Origin: Clavelina lepadiformis
Lineage: Eukaryota > Chordata > Ascidiacea > Aplousobranchia > Clavelinidae
Length of the DNA: 64,000 bases
Assembly (NCBI RefSeq): GCF_947623445.1
Contig: NC_135248.1
Location: forward strand, 13,773,820-13,837,819
Direction: 5' to 3'
Shown in pieces: positions 1 through 12,664 of this stretch. A program made the position numbers and the translations under genes. The stretch's first letter is position 1, and each line of letters begins with the position of its first letter. A model generated the notes under the pieces. It searched no databases. It saw only the letters and a program-made list of their open reading frames with translations, and had not been told where the DNA came from.

Positions 1-528
1 AATCAACCACATACTTGACGTTCATCACTCGATAATGCGCCCTATATGCTTGAAAACATTGAATTACTTAGCATGCATAAAAATATAAATATGATCAGTA
101 CAATCACACTGTCAAATATAAATAACTGGTTTGAAAGCTACAACTTATCAAAATGAAAGTTATCTTTCATCAAAGTCAACAACGCATTTACGAAAAATTA
201 AAGTCTATTGTTCAAGACTTGAGTAAATGATATTTTAAATCAAGCAAAAGTCACATCATGGGTCAAAACACAATACATTATCACCAATACAGCTACTATT
301 AATATTTTTAGAAGCACGCTTGCAAAAGCGTTTGGCGCTCGCTTCAGTGCAGCTCTAGCAGGAATTGAATTCCAGCTCACCCTGGAATTAACACATTTAA
401 TTCCTATGCTATAGAGAACATGCAACTGGGTGGACTTAACCATGACTTGTGATCGCTAAAATCAAGAATAACCGTACAAAATATCACATAAGATGTAGCC
501 GAAAGCCACTGTACTCAGAAGGTGTACC
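1..528. other. Intergenic, no gene seen
   Basis: AT-rich sequence without a convincing exon. The one open frame here (about 67 codons, minus strand, 240-443) has no domain, no splice context and low-complexity hydrophobic content, so I treat it as chance. Confidence 0.5.
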
Positions 529-1739
529 GACACTTAATCACGCGACACATAATCACGCGACATTTAATCACCGACACATAATCACTAGGACATTTAATCA
601 CGCGACACATAATCACTAGGACAGGGGTTCCCAACCTTTTTATGTTCTCGTACCACTTAGCCACCACGGATTGTCAACACGTACCACTATTTTCAAAACA
701 ACTAATTTGATCCAATATTCGCACAGCAGCATTGTATTAATAACAATGACAGCAGGGAGCAAGATCGACAAAAGTAGCTGACTGAGTGCAGAGAATTTAG
801 TACGGAAAGAAATAAAAGTGCTGTTCGCATATTTTAGCAACTCAAAATTAAATTGTTATACTACTATACTGTATATCGCATGCAACGGAGAGCTTCTCGC
901 GTACCACCTGAAAAGCTCCCGCGTACCACTAGTGGTACGCGTACCACCGGTTGGGAACCCCTGCACTAGGACATTTAATCACGCGACACATAATCACTAG
1001 GACATTTAATCACGCGACTTCGATACGTAATCACGCGACATTTAATCACGCGACACATAATCACTTGGATGCGACTGCCAAAGGCTTCCTTGGTCTTTCT
1101 TTTAGAACTCCCCGACAATTCTTTTGACTCCGTTGCGCCGGCTTTCTCTATAATGTTTCTTTAAATCAACACCAGCTTCATAAAGTCTAATTGTTATATT
1201 GTCCGAAAGTATAACCTATGTAATATCTAACATTATTCTACTGTATTGTCATCGAAGCTCTTGACCAAAGTACCATCAAAACGTTACACCGTAAAATACA
1301 ATGCTACTTGAAACTGTGTCAGAGCATCGGTTTTGGAACTCTGGAACAATGCCAATGAATGAATTATTACAATTTACTATCACGACCGCCACATCTCTTT
1401 GTATCTATAACCACTAGTCTAGTCTACAGACAATCTCGTACTTAGTACGAGATCCTAGTCTACCGTTGACCGTTATCTGTCAAGCGAGATTTTAGTCTAT
1501 CTTCGTGCAGTTGCTTACATGTCCCATGCATAACATTGCTGTAAATTGTAAATGTAAAAAAATATTGTAAATGTGTGATTAAATGTCGCGTGATTAAATG
1601 TCCTAGTGATTATGTGTCGCGTGATTAAATGTCCTAGTGATTATGCGTCGCGTGATTAAATGTCGCGTGATTAAATGTCCTAGTGATTATGTGTCGGTGA
1701 TTAAGCGTCGCGTGATTAATTGTCGCGTGATTAAGTGTC
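529..1739. mobile_element. Non-autonomous TIR element with subterminal repeat arrays
   Basis: Both ends carry the same sequence in opposite orientation, beginning GACACTTAATCACGCGACA. Each end is built from variant units of about 15 bases ((A)CATTTAATCACGCG, (A)CATAATCACTAGGA), at 529-621 plus 964-1065 on the left and 1574-1739 on the right. The middle (about 1070-1570) shows no transposase frame. Both flanks carry ACC directly outside the element, which could be a 3-bp target duplication, but this is short enough to be chance. The left array was later split by a hAT MITE. The superfamily is not recognised. Confidence 0.75.
622..963. mobile_element. hAT-type MITE nested in the TIR element
   Basis: The element starts CAGGGGTTCCCAACC and ends GGTTGGGAACCCCTG, a perfect 15-base terminal inverted repeat typical of hAT elements. 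It is flanked by a perfect 8-bp target duplication CACTAGGA at 614-621 and 964-971. It is 342 bp long and has no transposase. GTACCAC motifs repeat inside near both ends. The nesting shows it inserted after the outer element. Confidence 0.93.
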
Positions 1740-3330
1740 ACCAAACCACTCAGAACAATGGTTGCATGATGCAATAACAAGTAGCAACAAAAGAAATGCT
1801 AGTTTCCAACAAACCAGCATGCCTAAAATGTACGCAGACATAAAATTAACTTAAGTGATGTGGCAAGTTCAAAAACAAGTTAGCTTTAAATTGACGGATA
1901 GTTGCCAATAAGTATACTGCAGAAAGGATTTTTAAAAATATACTGTCATTAAGCATCTATTACCAAAACTGTATTCCAATTTTTTCTTCCTGTTATAATG
2001 AAGAAACCAGTCATTCTGATGTCACAATGTAAAGAAATGGTTTTAGTTATAGCCGTTACTATATACTTGTCAACCACAGAAAACATTCTATTCATACTTG
2101 ATCAAAACACCCGAGTCATGCATAATGTTTTTATGCTATGACATAAGAGCCATCATCTTCATCATAATCAAGCAATCAATTTGTGTTTTTTCCACATGCT
2201 TATGTGAGTGCTTAACCACTGCATGTTTGTAAAAATCCTTTTGCAACTATACTTACAGGTAATTACCTTTTGATTTAAAGCCCATTTGAACTGAATTTTT
2301 GAACTTGCACCATCACTTTCAATAACTAACTTCATAAATAACAAGTAAACCATAACCCGAAATAAAAAAAAAAGTTTTTAACTAATAGTACTAATTTCAT
2401 TGATATTTTCTCCATTCAAAGATTTGTGCTAAAACTAGTGACAAGAAGAAAATGATCAACTGAAATTTGTCTGTGCAAATAATTATTTAATTGATTCCAT
2501 GAATAACAAGAAGCAGATGGGTTCATCAGCAGGTGCCATCCGGTGGTACGTGAGAAAATTTCAGTGGTCCACAAGATATTGTGACTATCTGGTAGTGATA
2601 TTTCTATGTTTATTAAAAATCAAACAAACCTTTATCCCAATGGTTATAATTTGATTGATATTTTCATCTTGATATTTTCTCCAATTAAACATTTGCGCTA
2701 AAAAAATTGACCAACTAAAATTGGTCTGTGCACTATGTATGCTGACCTAAAATTTGATGCGAATTTTGAACAACACACTTATACCAATGATATTTTTATC
2801 TGTTAAAACTGGGAACAATTTGTCTCAAACTTTAAGTCGCTTTCTGGCTTGCAGTTACATTTCTAGAGCCAAATACAATACCAATAGGCTGATTACAGAC
2901 AAACAGGTTAATTCACAGGTCAACAAATTTTTTTTAATTTTTTGTTGCAAGAGATTTTTTAACTGATTCTACACAATCTTGGGATGCTGATTTCAAATCT
3001 GCAATCAGTTTCTTTATGCATGCTCTAGTTTTCATGCAATCACAAATTTAAATTTTTTCGTTTCTGGCTCATATTTAGTGTGCGTTGTCTGTATGGTACA
3101 GTACCAGTTTTTCAGATAGAAGCTTTCAGCTCTTTTAAGTTGTAGCCTACTGCTGTTTAAGGGCGTTTGAAGAAGCTAAGCAATTTGATTATAGTGAGGT
3201 ATTGCGGATAGATGCTGTAGGATAGGTTATAAGCTCTATTTTACACTCGTAAATGCAAAAATAAACCTGATTCATTTTGTTATATCAGTGGTGTGTACAC
3301 GCTTTTTCTGTCAAAGATGAAATATAACAT
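1740..3330. other. Intergenic, AT-rich
   Basis: No supported gene. Two stretches (about 2400-2480 and 2640-2730) resemble each other around TTGATATTTTC and a CTAAAA...GACCAACTGAAATT pattern, so a short diverged duplication is possible. The remaining open frames are short and lack domains. Confidence 0.4.
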
Positions 3331-3339
3331 CGTTCGTGA

Positions 3340-4500
3340 AGCCTGCCTACAGAGCTTACTTTGGCATCTATCTTGGCGATCAAGATAAGAAATGGTCTCC
3401 GCATATTGTGTGCCATAACTGCGAACAAATGCTCAGAGACTGAACAAAAGGAAAGCGGAAAAGTCTGCCTTTTTGCATTCCAATGGTGTGGCGTGAACCC
3501 CAAGATCACACGACTGAATGCTACTTTTGCATGGTACAGTAAATATGAAAGGTGTTGGCAGGAAGAGCCGACTAATGCTTTCTTATCCAAGTATACCATC
3601 AGCTATACGACCTGATCCGCACTCTTCCCTCCTCCAGTCTTTAGTGGTTTTATATTTTCTGAAGATGAGGAAACTGAATCTGATAGGGAAGAGGTTATGG
3701 AAATGGAGTATAAAAGAACAGATACAGAATCTGAACCCTCTTCTGGTGAAACCAGAGCAGCTGTTCAGCAGTTTAATCAATCAGAACTGAATGACTTAAA
3801 ACGTGAATTAGATTTGTCCAAGCAAGAAGCTCAGCTCTTAGCCTCCAGACTCAAGGAAAAACAGGTTCTAGATAAATCTGTAAAGGTTTCCTTTTTTTTG
3901 GAAAAGGAGAAGAACTCTTTCTTCCCTATTTTTCAGAGGAAAATATGCTGGTATACTGCAACGATATACCTGATCTTCTTGAACAACTGGGTATCTCCTC
4001 ATATGATCCAGAATAATGGCGATTGTTTTTAGACAGTTCCAAGCGCAGCCTCAAGTGTGTCCTTTTACACAATGGAAATGTTTATGAAGCTTGGTTGGTC
4101 ACTCCACTGTCTTAAAGGAACGGCATGATGACATCAGAATTGTCATGGATTTGCTCAGATTTGCACACCTGGATCATTTGTGTTAACCTCAAAATGGTTA
4201 GTTTTCTGCTAGGTCAGCAAAAAGGATACACTAAATTTCTATGTTATCTATGCATGTGGGACAGCAGAGCACGTGAAAAAACATTGGACACAGAAGGAGC
4301 GGCCCATCCGTGAAACATTTCAAGTTGGCATGCCTAATGTAACACACAACCTAATCGTAAGCAGAGACAAAATTGTTTTTCCGGCCCTGCACATCAAACT
4401 AAGTCTCATAACACAGTTTGTTAAAGCTCTAAATCCTGACAACGAGTCCTTTCATCATCTTCTTTACACTTTCTCTGCTTTGTCATATGATAAAATTAAA
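3340..4500 (+). pseudogene. Decayed copy of an uncharacterised invertebrate protein family
   Basis: Reading through several frames gives a recognisable protein series. First comes a Cys-rich start (LGDQDKKWSPHIVCHNCE, then KGKRKSLPF and PMVWREP, then CYFC). Next are YPSIPSAIRPDPH, an acidic linker, the helix ELNDLKRELDLSKQEAQLL, then YCNDIPDLLEQLG, RLFLDSSKRSLKCVLLHNG, SFLLGQQKGYTKFLCYLC and LHIKLSL..FVKALN. I know this arrangement from a large uncharacterised family, often multicopy, in invertebrate and fish genomes; its function is unknown to me. An in-frame TGA sits where Trp is expected (about 3440), and at least three frame changes follow. The copy is broken and probably old. Part of the frame 3697-3890 is still open. 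Confidence 0.7.
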
Positions 4501-4679
4501 GCAGCAAACTCAAAAAACGTACAAACGCAGAAGTTATTGGATTGCCATCATTCTTTTCAATGTTATTTTGAAAAAAAAATGTCATTTTGCTTATTACATG
4601 TATTTTACCAGCAAAAATGTTCTTTGTTACATTTTTTCAAACATTTGGTGCCTAATTGTCTGTAAATACAAATGCTAGT

Positions 4680-5458
4680 GGTAACACAATAATTTCTGGG
4701 AACCTATTTTTGTTTTGAGGTTGGTTATTCGACTATAAGCAAGAACATCATTTGACAAATCATGTAATTTTCAGAAAATTTGAATTTAGTAAATTAAAAA
4801 TCACAATTTGCAAATCTAGACCTTGCAGAAAAAAACTAAGGTCGGATTTGGATTCAGCGCCCCAAAAATAGGTAAGAACAAGTGTTGGTAGAAATGCAAC
4901 AAAATTTTTGTTGACCAGTGTTATAGTTAACTTGTAGTGACAGAAATTGTTTGCTGCTCACTAAACACATGAGAGATGTGGCCAATTTACGTCTCAAAGA
5001 ATATTAGAATCTATGAGTGTTTAAATATAAGTGAATTTCAAACACTTTGCATTTGTTGAACCTGTCAAAATAGTAGCCACAGACAAGACATTATAAGTTT
5101 TTGACAGCTTTGTCACAATTGCAAAAGCATTTCGCTCCTGGGACAATAAAATAAACATTCTTATAGGACCCCTCTTGACATTTATCTAAACTTGGTGCGA
5201 TAAATTAAATTGCCAATGAAACATTGACGACCGCTGCACTGGATGATAATAAATAGCAGTAAAAGAAATCCTGGTTTCCAGGAATGAGCGCAATAAACAA
5301 TTGCTTTCATAATCATGTGCTAATGTTTTGACAATTTCTGATATAATAAGAATAAATAAATTAATAATATGACATAATAATAATAAATTTTTGACATAAT
5401 AATATTGTAGTGTTTTGCAAAAAAGTTGCATTAAAGTGAGGTAAATAAATATCAAACC
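4680..5458. other. Intergenic, no gene seen
   Basis: AT-rich, with an ATA/AAT-rich simple-sequence patch near 5340-5400. This is where the last exons of the astacin gene (minus strand) would be expected, but I find no Met-turn (SxMHY-like) exon here. Confidence 0.4.
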
Positions 5459-8400
5459 ATCCAAAACATTTTCCCAGATGACTTTGATATAACCATCACG
5501 ATCTGGCCGGCATTGTTCGTGATCGAAACCAAAGGTGTGTAATAGTTCGTGAGCGATAATGAACCAGTACTCACAGCCAGGCCCAATGCTTAATTTTTGG
5601 CCAGTTTCAGCAGCCCAGGATTGTTTTCCAAGGTCTGACCTGAAATTTATTTAAGTTGAAGTTAACGTCGACTAAAATTTAAATGGATTTGAGTATAAAT
5701 GAAGAGTATAGATGATATTTAAAAGTGCATCCAGCGATGCGGAAACTTCGGTTCATAGGGGTTTGGTAACATAATCTAAGATATGGTATGATGTCAGTCG
5801 AAAGATAGCAAAAAAAAACAGACATCTAACCACCTCTTAGTGAACATAAAGTAGCTCATGTAAAAAAAAAAAATTCCATAAAAAATAAAACTTTGTGGAC
5901 GTAGCACGATTCACTACAGTATCAGGTGGTGGCCTAATCTGCTTGTACTGCACCTGGAAGTTTCAAGCTTGTTGGTTAGGATGGCAACTTACAAAAGGAA
6001 ACAAGCTCCGCATTACAACATGGAATGTTGCAAAAATTGAGCAGAAAACAAGAAATATGACAATTATCATAGTTCATCATAATGAACACTATGACGCTTG
6101 ATTCTGTGCTTGTGAGTGAAAAGTGCTTATTTTTTATTCAAGAACTTGAATGAAAGCGGGGTTCGATTTTTCTTTGACGAGCGCCAGCGCCGCTCATTTA
6201 AATAAAGCCCCACTCTATATCTAATGAATGTAGAAGAAACCTCTTACTTTTAAAATCAAACCAATATGCACTTTTCAAGAGCTCAATAACCTTTGAAAGT
6301 ATTGTGAAATAAAACAAATTATTACAATATTCAATTTGAGGCCATACCAACATCCACTATCTCGAACATATTTAATGTATGGAGAGTCTGATGACGGCAA
6401 ATAAGGCAGAAACTTAAAGCACGACCCCTCCTCAAATTTGTCATGTGCTATTTTGATTGCGCTGACAGCTGCCTTGTTTGATTCTAGAACATCAAAGTGG
6501 TTTGAATTCTTAAACTAGAGAAGAATATTCAGCAAAACATTATGGAGAACTTACTAATTTTGTCATCCATTGCGAAATAAATTAAAAATCTTCGATCCTC
6601 CACATCCTCATTCCAACGAATATTTACAGGGTTATATTTGTTAATAGGAGCTGCTGTCCCAACTTGAAGTAAAAATTCTTCATCTTCGTCTACATAACCA
6701 TAAGCCTGAAAATAAGATTATCGAAAATCTTTATACTTGAACTGAGGAAAGTTAGTGTGCAATCTGAGCTCATTGATGATCCTTCAAAACTTAATTGATG
6801 ATCCTTCAATACTTTTTCTAAAAGCGGTTACCACCAGATCAAATTTCAAGATTTTAATGAAAACTTTGTGAAATCTCTTTGTCTGAAAGGCATCTACCTC
6901 ACAAAAATCTCACAAAAGTGTTTGTTGCCGAAAAGAATAAAAACCATAGAAACATGGGTCAGGAGCTAGATTATTACGATTACTTTGTCAATTGTTAAGT
7001 TAATGAACGAGGAAAAGGCATACAAAGAAATCCTGAATCTACTATTGAAAAAGCAAACCGGTATTACTGGTAACCTGCCTACAACAAAAAAATGAACCGA
7101 GTGATTCTTTTGCAATAATACGGGACAATTTTAGAAGTTGCTGAATGAGGATAACTCAGTTAAACTTAGATAAAAAAATTTACATTTGAACAGATTGTTT
7201 TTTCGGCTTGAAATTAACTCAACACCAGTAGAATGTGATAAAGACCATGATAGTGTTGTTTCTAGTTTTTGAAAATTTATAGTTTCTCAACATACAAAGT
7301 GTCAATAAGAAAGAAATTTGCATTGTAAAAGAAACAGCGGACAGCTGATTGCCATCAAAAAGTGTCACGTGACCAACCAAGGGCAACCAACTTAATTCAA
7401 ACATTTTAACGCGTAAAAGGTCTATTGTCCCCACATTGCTTGTCTCGTGGCAAGTTGCCAAATATATACACATTATTTATCTCTTGTTTTACTTTTTTGT
7501 GTAGTAATGTTAAGTTTCCCGAAAATCGAATTGTTTGTCACTCTCATTATTCAATAATTTACAGATGACATAAAATAGCATAGCCTTGAAAGCTTTGACA
7601 AAAAAATATGCAAATACGTGCAAAATATTGAAGGTAGTAGTAACAACATCAACATGCCTAAATGTGGATGAATTGACCGAATTCAACATAGTAACAACAT
7701 AGTATATGAGAAAAATTATTGCAAGTACAATAAAATAATAAATCTCGCAACCTCGCAAATCCCCACCTTCAAAAATCTTGGTAATTGAGTCTCATCTATT
7801 TGAATATCTCCTTGGAATGAGTTGGTATCTACTGCACATTTACAGCTCACTGGGCATCTATCTCTGTCCATTTCATAACCAAAAGGACAGGGAAAGGAGC
7901 AAAGCGAGACATCAAAATCACACTCAACCTCTAGCAAACAAATAGAATCATTAAACTAACTTCAAATGATGTAGTACTAAATTTTTTGAAAAGTGTTTAG
8001 TAAATAAATAAAATCAGTGACTGAATGACTTCAGATGTTGTAGTATAAAATATAACTGACCAAAGGAAAATATTGTAAAGAACCTAGATTCTACGATATT
8101 GGGCAATCTGGATTTATTGGGATCATCCAAAATGTGTTTACAAAATTAATATTTCGGCATACGTGCAGGTTGAACTCGAATTGAAGAAAAGTTTTTTTAA
8201 CATCTTGTTAAACAATACATGCTTAATATGTTTCTTGTTGCTGCTTCATTATTGCAATAGAAAGAGTGAATGCTGTAAATGATATATGGACGTTTTAAAA
8301 ACATTCATCACAGGTAACTCTAAAGAGTTAGATATACTGTACTAGATGTAAGGAACTATTAGGGTAATACAGTAATACACCTTATTCGTATAAACCCTGT

Positions 8401-10747
8401 CCTATTACACAATAAAAAGATCCTCTGCAGTAACAATGAAATTGTTGAAAGATTTTAAAGAAATCAAACTGATACAAAGTAAAGAATGACAAAAAATTTT
8501 AGGTAACTTGAAGTGTTTAAGAGAATACAATGAAGGACATAAACTGATGAAATGTTTAAGTTATCAGTTATCACAAATAGCCTTCTATGTTTGACATGCG
8601 CCAACTCGAATCTATGAATCCAAGTAGCCGGCACAAATATTGACAAATTTTGTTATTCTCACAAATCTGTCTCTTGTTTGTTGTTGTTGTTGTTTGATCA
8701 TAAACTTCTGAATATTTGTTAATTTGTATGAATGTACAGTGATTTTTATATTTTTCATTGGACAACAAAACAACAGGATTGACAATGTCTATGTTGCTCG
8801 ACAGGTAGTTTGATAAAGCGCACTCGAGCAAAGTTAGCAGATTTATGTTGACAAAAATACCAAAATTTATTCATCGTATTTTGACAATCTTCCCCACAAT
8901 TTATCATATTTCTATACTGTTAAGTAACAATTATAAAGTCGGGGTATGTTTATTAAGAAATTTTTGCAGGTGTGAGGATTGGCAAATAGAAATAGGTTGG
9001 AATCTGTGCATTAAATACACCCAATTGGCAACAATTGGTAACACCACAGATGTCTCGTATGTGTCAGTTATGAAAGTCAGCTCAAAATGCATCTGACGAA
9101 ATGCAGGAGTTTCACCGCTATTGCGCATGAGGCAATGCAATAGTAGGATGTCTATTGAAATGATTAGAGATGGGAACTTTCCTTCATTTGACACAAAATT
9201 ACAGGTTTTCAGATGCATTGCAACAAAGATGTCAGACAAAATGTTGCCATAGAAAAAAAGATTATGTTAAGCTTGGATAAGTTTTTTTTTGGACATCAGG
9301 ATCGACGGTTGATCGAAATGAAAATGAATATTGTTTCAAAAAATTAATTGGGCAGAAGTAAAGTTTTTAGCATGAAATTTTTATTTAAAAGATAAAGCAA
9401 GGTTATACGTTACGAGAAACAAAATTTGAGCCAAAATAGTCCAGTTTGACATTGATCTCATATAGACCGTCGCATTAAATAAGGCCGGCCTCAGTAAGCA
9501 TTAAGCCGTCGAATATCAGCAACAGTAATCGGCATTGTCAATCCTTACATTTTGTCTTTCAGGATTATTGTAATTTTGGTTGAAGCTATTCGTAAAATAT
9601 TTTTAGGTTAAATAAAAGGTTAAGTTAAGAAGAAAAACGATTATGTTAAGAAAACAAGCCACAGAGTATACCTAGCAAGCACTGTATATGCAATGCCAGC
9701 AACAAAAGCAAAAATTATAAGCATTTCATTAAATAAAAGCTAACGCGTTCATGTTCATGCTTTATATTTATACTCCTCCTTGCCTTTATTGAATGCGTTA
9801 CCATGACAATAATGTGTTATCAGCAAAAGACTGCGTCCGGTAAGCCCGGTAAGTGACAACAGATACCTTGACCACGCTATTAAGATTAATACAAGTACAA
9901 GATCATATAAATCTTTACAAAAACTACCTGGACAGGTGTTCCTTTGCAAACCATTTGTGCTGCTTCTTCTGATTTCTATGCATGGATCAGTTGACCCTGT
10001 TTAAAAAGTCTATTTCATTAAAAATAAACAATGAGGTGCAAAAACACACATAGTGCAACGACCAATTCCAAGTATCCAAGCATGGCTTGTGGCAGGCTGT
10101 AAGCAAGCTTATGACATTTGAAAAAAATTTCGTCTCAACCTGCTTTTCAAAAGACCATCAATTTAGAGTTTTCATCAAGAACAACAACAAGAACTTTGTT
10201 ACATGACCATTAAAACAAAAAAAATTGTAACCCATAGTTAATTGTTGTTTGATGATGAATGAACTCCCATTATCATAGCATTGGCCAAAAGCATGTAATG
10301 ACCCAAAAACTGTATCATTGCATTTATGTAATAGAGTTTCAAATGGCATTAACGTTTATCCTTAAATAACATTTTCAAATGAGTCCTTAAACAAAATTGT
10401 CATTATCAATCATTGTCAAAAATTGTTGTAAGTGAGCGGAAATATCTTCAAAAAAATGATGGCAATAAGGTAACCAATGTGGCCTAACTTCTTGCACCTC
10501 AAAAAGGAGAAACTTGTTCACAAGGAAAAATAAAAAAAACAAACTACACACAACTTACCTGCAAAACTATAGTTTGCTTAGACGTTAAATTACCTGAAAG
10601 AGTATAAGCTAAAATAGCAGCAATAACAGCAACAACAAATAAAGCAACTCCAATTTTTATGTATGTCGCATTGGCAATGACATTTTCTTCGGCATTTGAT
10701 TTTGGGAGTTTTCTTCTTGTTTTCTGTTGTTTGCTTGATTTCTTCAT
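5459..10747 (-). CDS. Membrane-anchored antistasin-like / astacin (M12A) metalloprotease, multi-exon
   Basis: Exons read on the minus strand: about 10594-10747 (Met, Lys-rich cytoplasmic start, then one membrane segment IGVALFVVAVIAAILAY); 9928-9996 (short linker with two Cys); 7767-7930 (Cys-rich, antistasin-like, CPFGYEMDRDRCPVSCKC); about 6560-6712 (pro-region to VNIRWNEDVEDRRFLIYF); 6348-6483; about 5459-5639. The last exon holds HELLHTFGFDHEQCRPDRD, the complete zinc-binding signature of astacins (HExxHxxGFxHE), after SGCWSDLGKQSW. All junctions have GT/AG and the intron phases (1, 1, 0, 1, 2) fit, which strongly supports one gene. The start is the first Met after an acceptor at 10752. 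The protein would be type II, with its protease outside the cell, and astacins cleave matrix, growth factors or mucosal proteins. The 3' exons with the Met-turn were not found, so the gene may be truncated or its final exons missed. Confidence 0.8.
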
Positions 10748-10752
10748 TGTTT

Positions 10753-12361
10753 CTAAAAACATTGGAAAATTTAGAAATTTTCGTCAATGCAAACAACAAC
10801 TGACATTTGATTAAATCCCACCTTTGAGCTTTCTTCAAGAAAGCAAAATAATTAAGATTATTTCATTTCTTCTTCAATATAATTCATTTAAGTGAAAATA
10901 GAAAAAAGAGAGAATAGAAAAAAACACACTGTTTTCTGTTAAAACCACAAGTAAAATTTGATACTGGTATGACATTTCATTTCACGCATTGGTGTAATCT
11001 TTATCATTGAACTGAGGAAAGAATGTGCACAACTTGAAGCCATCGACCAATTTCATCACTCCAGCCTCAGTTGCCGAGTTTGTCATTTTGTGCAACTTCT
11101 GATAAATACAAGTTTTTTTGTGTTTTTGGTATAAATTTATTGCAAGAATTTAGAACTGTCGACCGAAACCATTAAAGCAAGGGTCATTGAAACATTATTT
11201 GGGGTTATTACATTAGTTGTATACTGGAAATCTAACCTGGCTCACATATTTATGTGGCAGGTACACTAACCACTTCTCCGCCACCAAGTTTAGTTAAAGT
11301 CAAAACTGTATTAAAGTTAAACGTTTATATATTTCATTGTTCTTCACTAACCATAATAATAAAGGGAGGATCGTCACCAAATAATATCGTGGAACTATTT
11401 CCATCGATGCTGTATCAAAGTTGACAGCTTATAATCATGCAAATTAATTCCTAACTTCCCTTAATCCAGGGGTTCTCAACCTTTTTACGATCCCGTACCA
11501 CTTGGGCACCTTGTATTGTCAACACGTACCACTTCTTGCAGAACAACTAATTTGATCAAACCTTAGTTTACTCAGAAGAATAACAAACACTATCAGTACC
11601 TGCATTATTTCACACCACATTAAGTGTGTGTCTTCATCTACGCTGTACACCAACTGCATTACCGCCAGTACTTTAATAAAATTACTACGAAGCTGGGAGA
11701 GAAGTAACGCATATGAGCAATCATTTGATCTAATATCTATAACGCTTATGAGAAGTAACGCTCTTTGTTGACACGACCTGTATTTTAAAATTGTATTGTT
11801 ACAGAACAATAGGAATTCATAGAACAATAGGGGTTCAGGAAAACTTATTGATTTCGAAACAAACTCCAAAAGTTAACTAAAAAGCTGTGAATCCAGGTTT
11901 TTGTAAAAAAATGGAATTTTTTCACGTATCACCTGTAAGACCTTCGCGAACCACTCGTAGTAAGCGTACCAGAGGTTGAAAATCCCTGACTTAATCCAAT
12001 TTACTGGAGTACCATTTTCTTACTTTGACAACTGTACAAAGATACAATATAAGGAACGTCTAGCTCATCAGCCACTGATTACTAAGTAAGGAAATGCAAA
12101 TTACATCAGTTGAATTTAGTCAATTTTTCACTTTTTGTTGGCAGAGTTAAACGGGTGCAGTTTTCAAGAAATTATATGAACCTGTTGAACAAGTTACCAT
12201 TCAGGTCTTTAAAAACACCAAATTATTTCATGTACACACATACCATAGAACAGATAAAAGGACAGACTGCAGATATGGCAGGAGCACAAGTGAGAGTTTT
12301 TGGCCAAAACTGTATTGCACACCGGGTAAAAAGCGATCTCTTTAAAGAAAGGCGACAATAA
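10753..12361. other. Intergenic with one hAT MITE
   Basis: This contains a possible 5' untranslated exon of the astacin gene (just above 10800) and the MITE at 11467-11988. I see no other supported gene. Confidence 0.4.
11467..11988. mobile_element. hAT-type MITE
   Basis: Starts CAGGGGTTCTCAACC and ends GAGGTTGAAAATCCCTG. Flanks are CCTTAATC (11459-11466) and ACTTAATC (11989-11996), an 8-bp target duplication with one mismatch. Internal CGTACCACTT near the left end relates it to the 622-963 element. It is 522 bp with no transposase; the 116-codon minus frame across it is not meaningful. Confidence 0.85.
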
Positions 12362-12664
12362 TTAGGTTACTTCTACCTTTTCTGTTGCAAAAGGCTGTAC
12401 CTTGCCTTCCACAAACACCAGAGAGACTTGGGACACGAGTCGCACACCTTCTGCTTTAGCACACCATAATTTTGCTTCTGAACCTCCATGATCTTGGCCA
12501 AAACTAACATACTTTGCAGTTAGAGTGACAGACAAGTGAAACGTATTTTGCACAGAGATCTTTTTTGCGTCCAACGTTTTGTTGAACATTAACAAAGCAA
12601 GGCCAAAATTACAGTCCAAATTGGGGAACACATTAAGTGTGACGCTGACCATGGTTAGCTGCAT
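12362..12664 (-). CDS. Unrecognised 100-codon open frame
   Basis: An uninterrupted frame starting MQLTMVSVTLNVFP and ending KVQPFATEKVEVT with a stop. The composition is protein-like (alternating hydrophobic strands, VRLVSQVSLVFVEGKVQPF), unlike the surrounding AT-rich frames. The last strand pattern loosely recalls hotdog-fold thioesterases, but I cannot support that name. No clear splice sites or neighbours explain it; it could be a single exon, a retrocopy fragment or chance. Confidence 0.3.
   Translation of the reverse strand: MQLTMVSVTLNVFPNLDCNFGLALLMFNKTLDAKKISVQNTFHLSVTLTAKYVSFGQDHGGSEAKLWCAKAEGVRLVSQVSLVFVEGKVQPFATEKVEVT

Noticed and set aside
1574..1739. Possible CRISPR array from regularly repeated GTGATTAAATGTC units
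   Set aside because: There are no unique spacers. The units are contiguous variants matched by an inverted array at the other end of a transposon, in a eukaryotic genome.
8671..8696. GTT repeat giving a poly-Thr stretch in a minus-strand frame
   Set aside because: Simple microsatellite; the frame has no other support.
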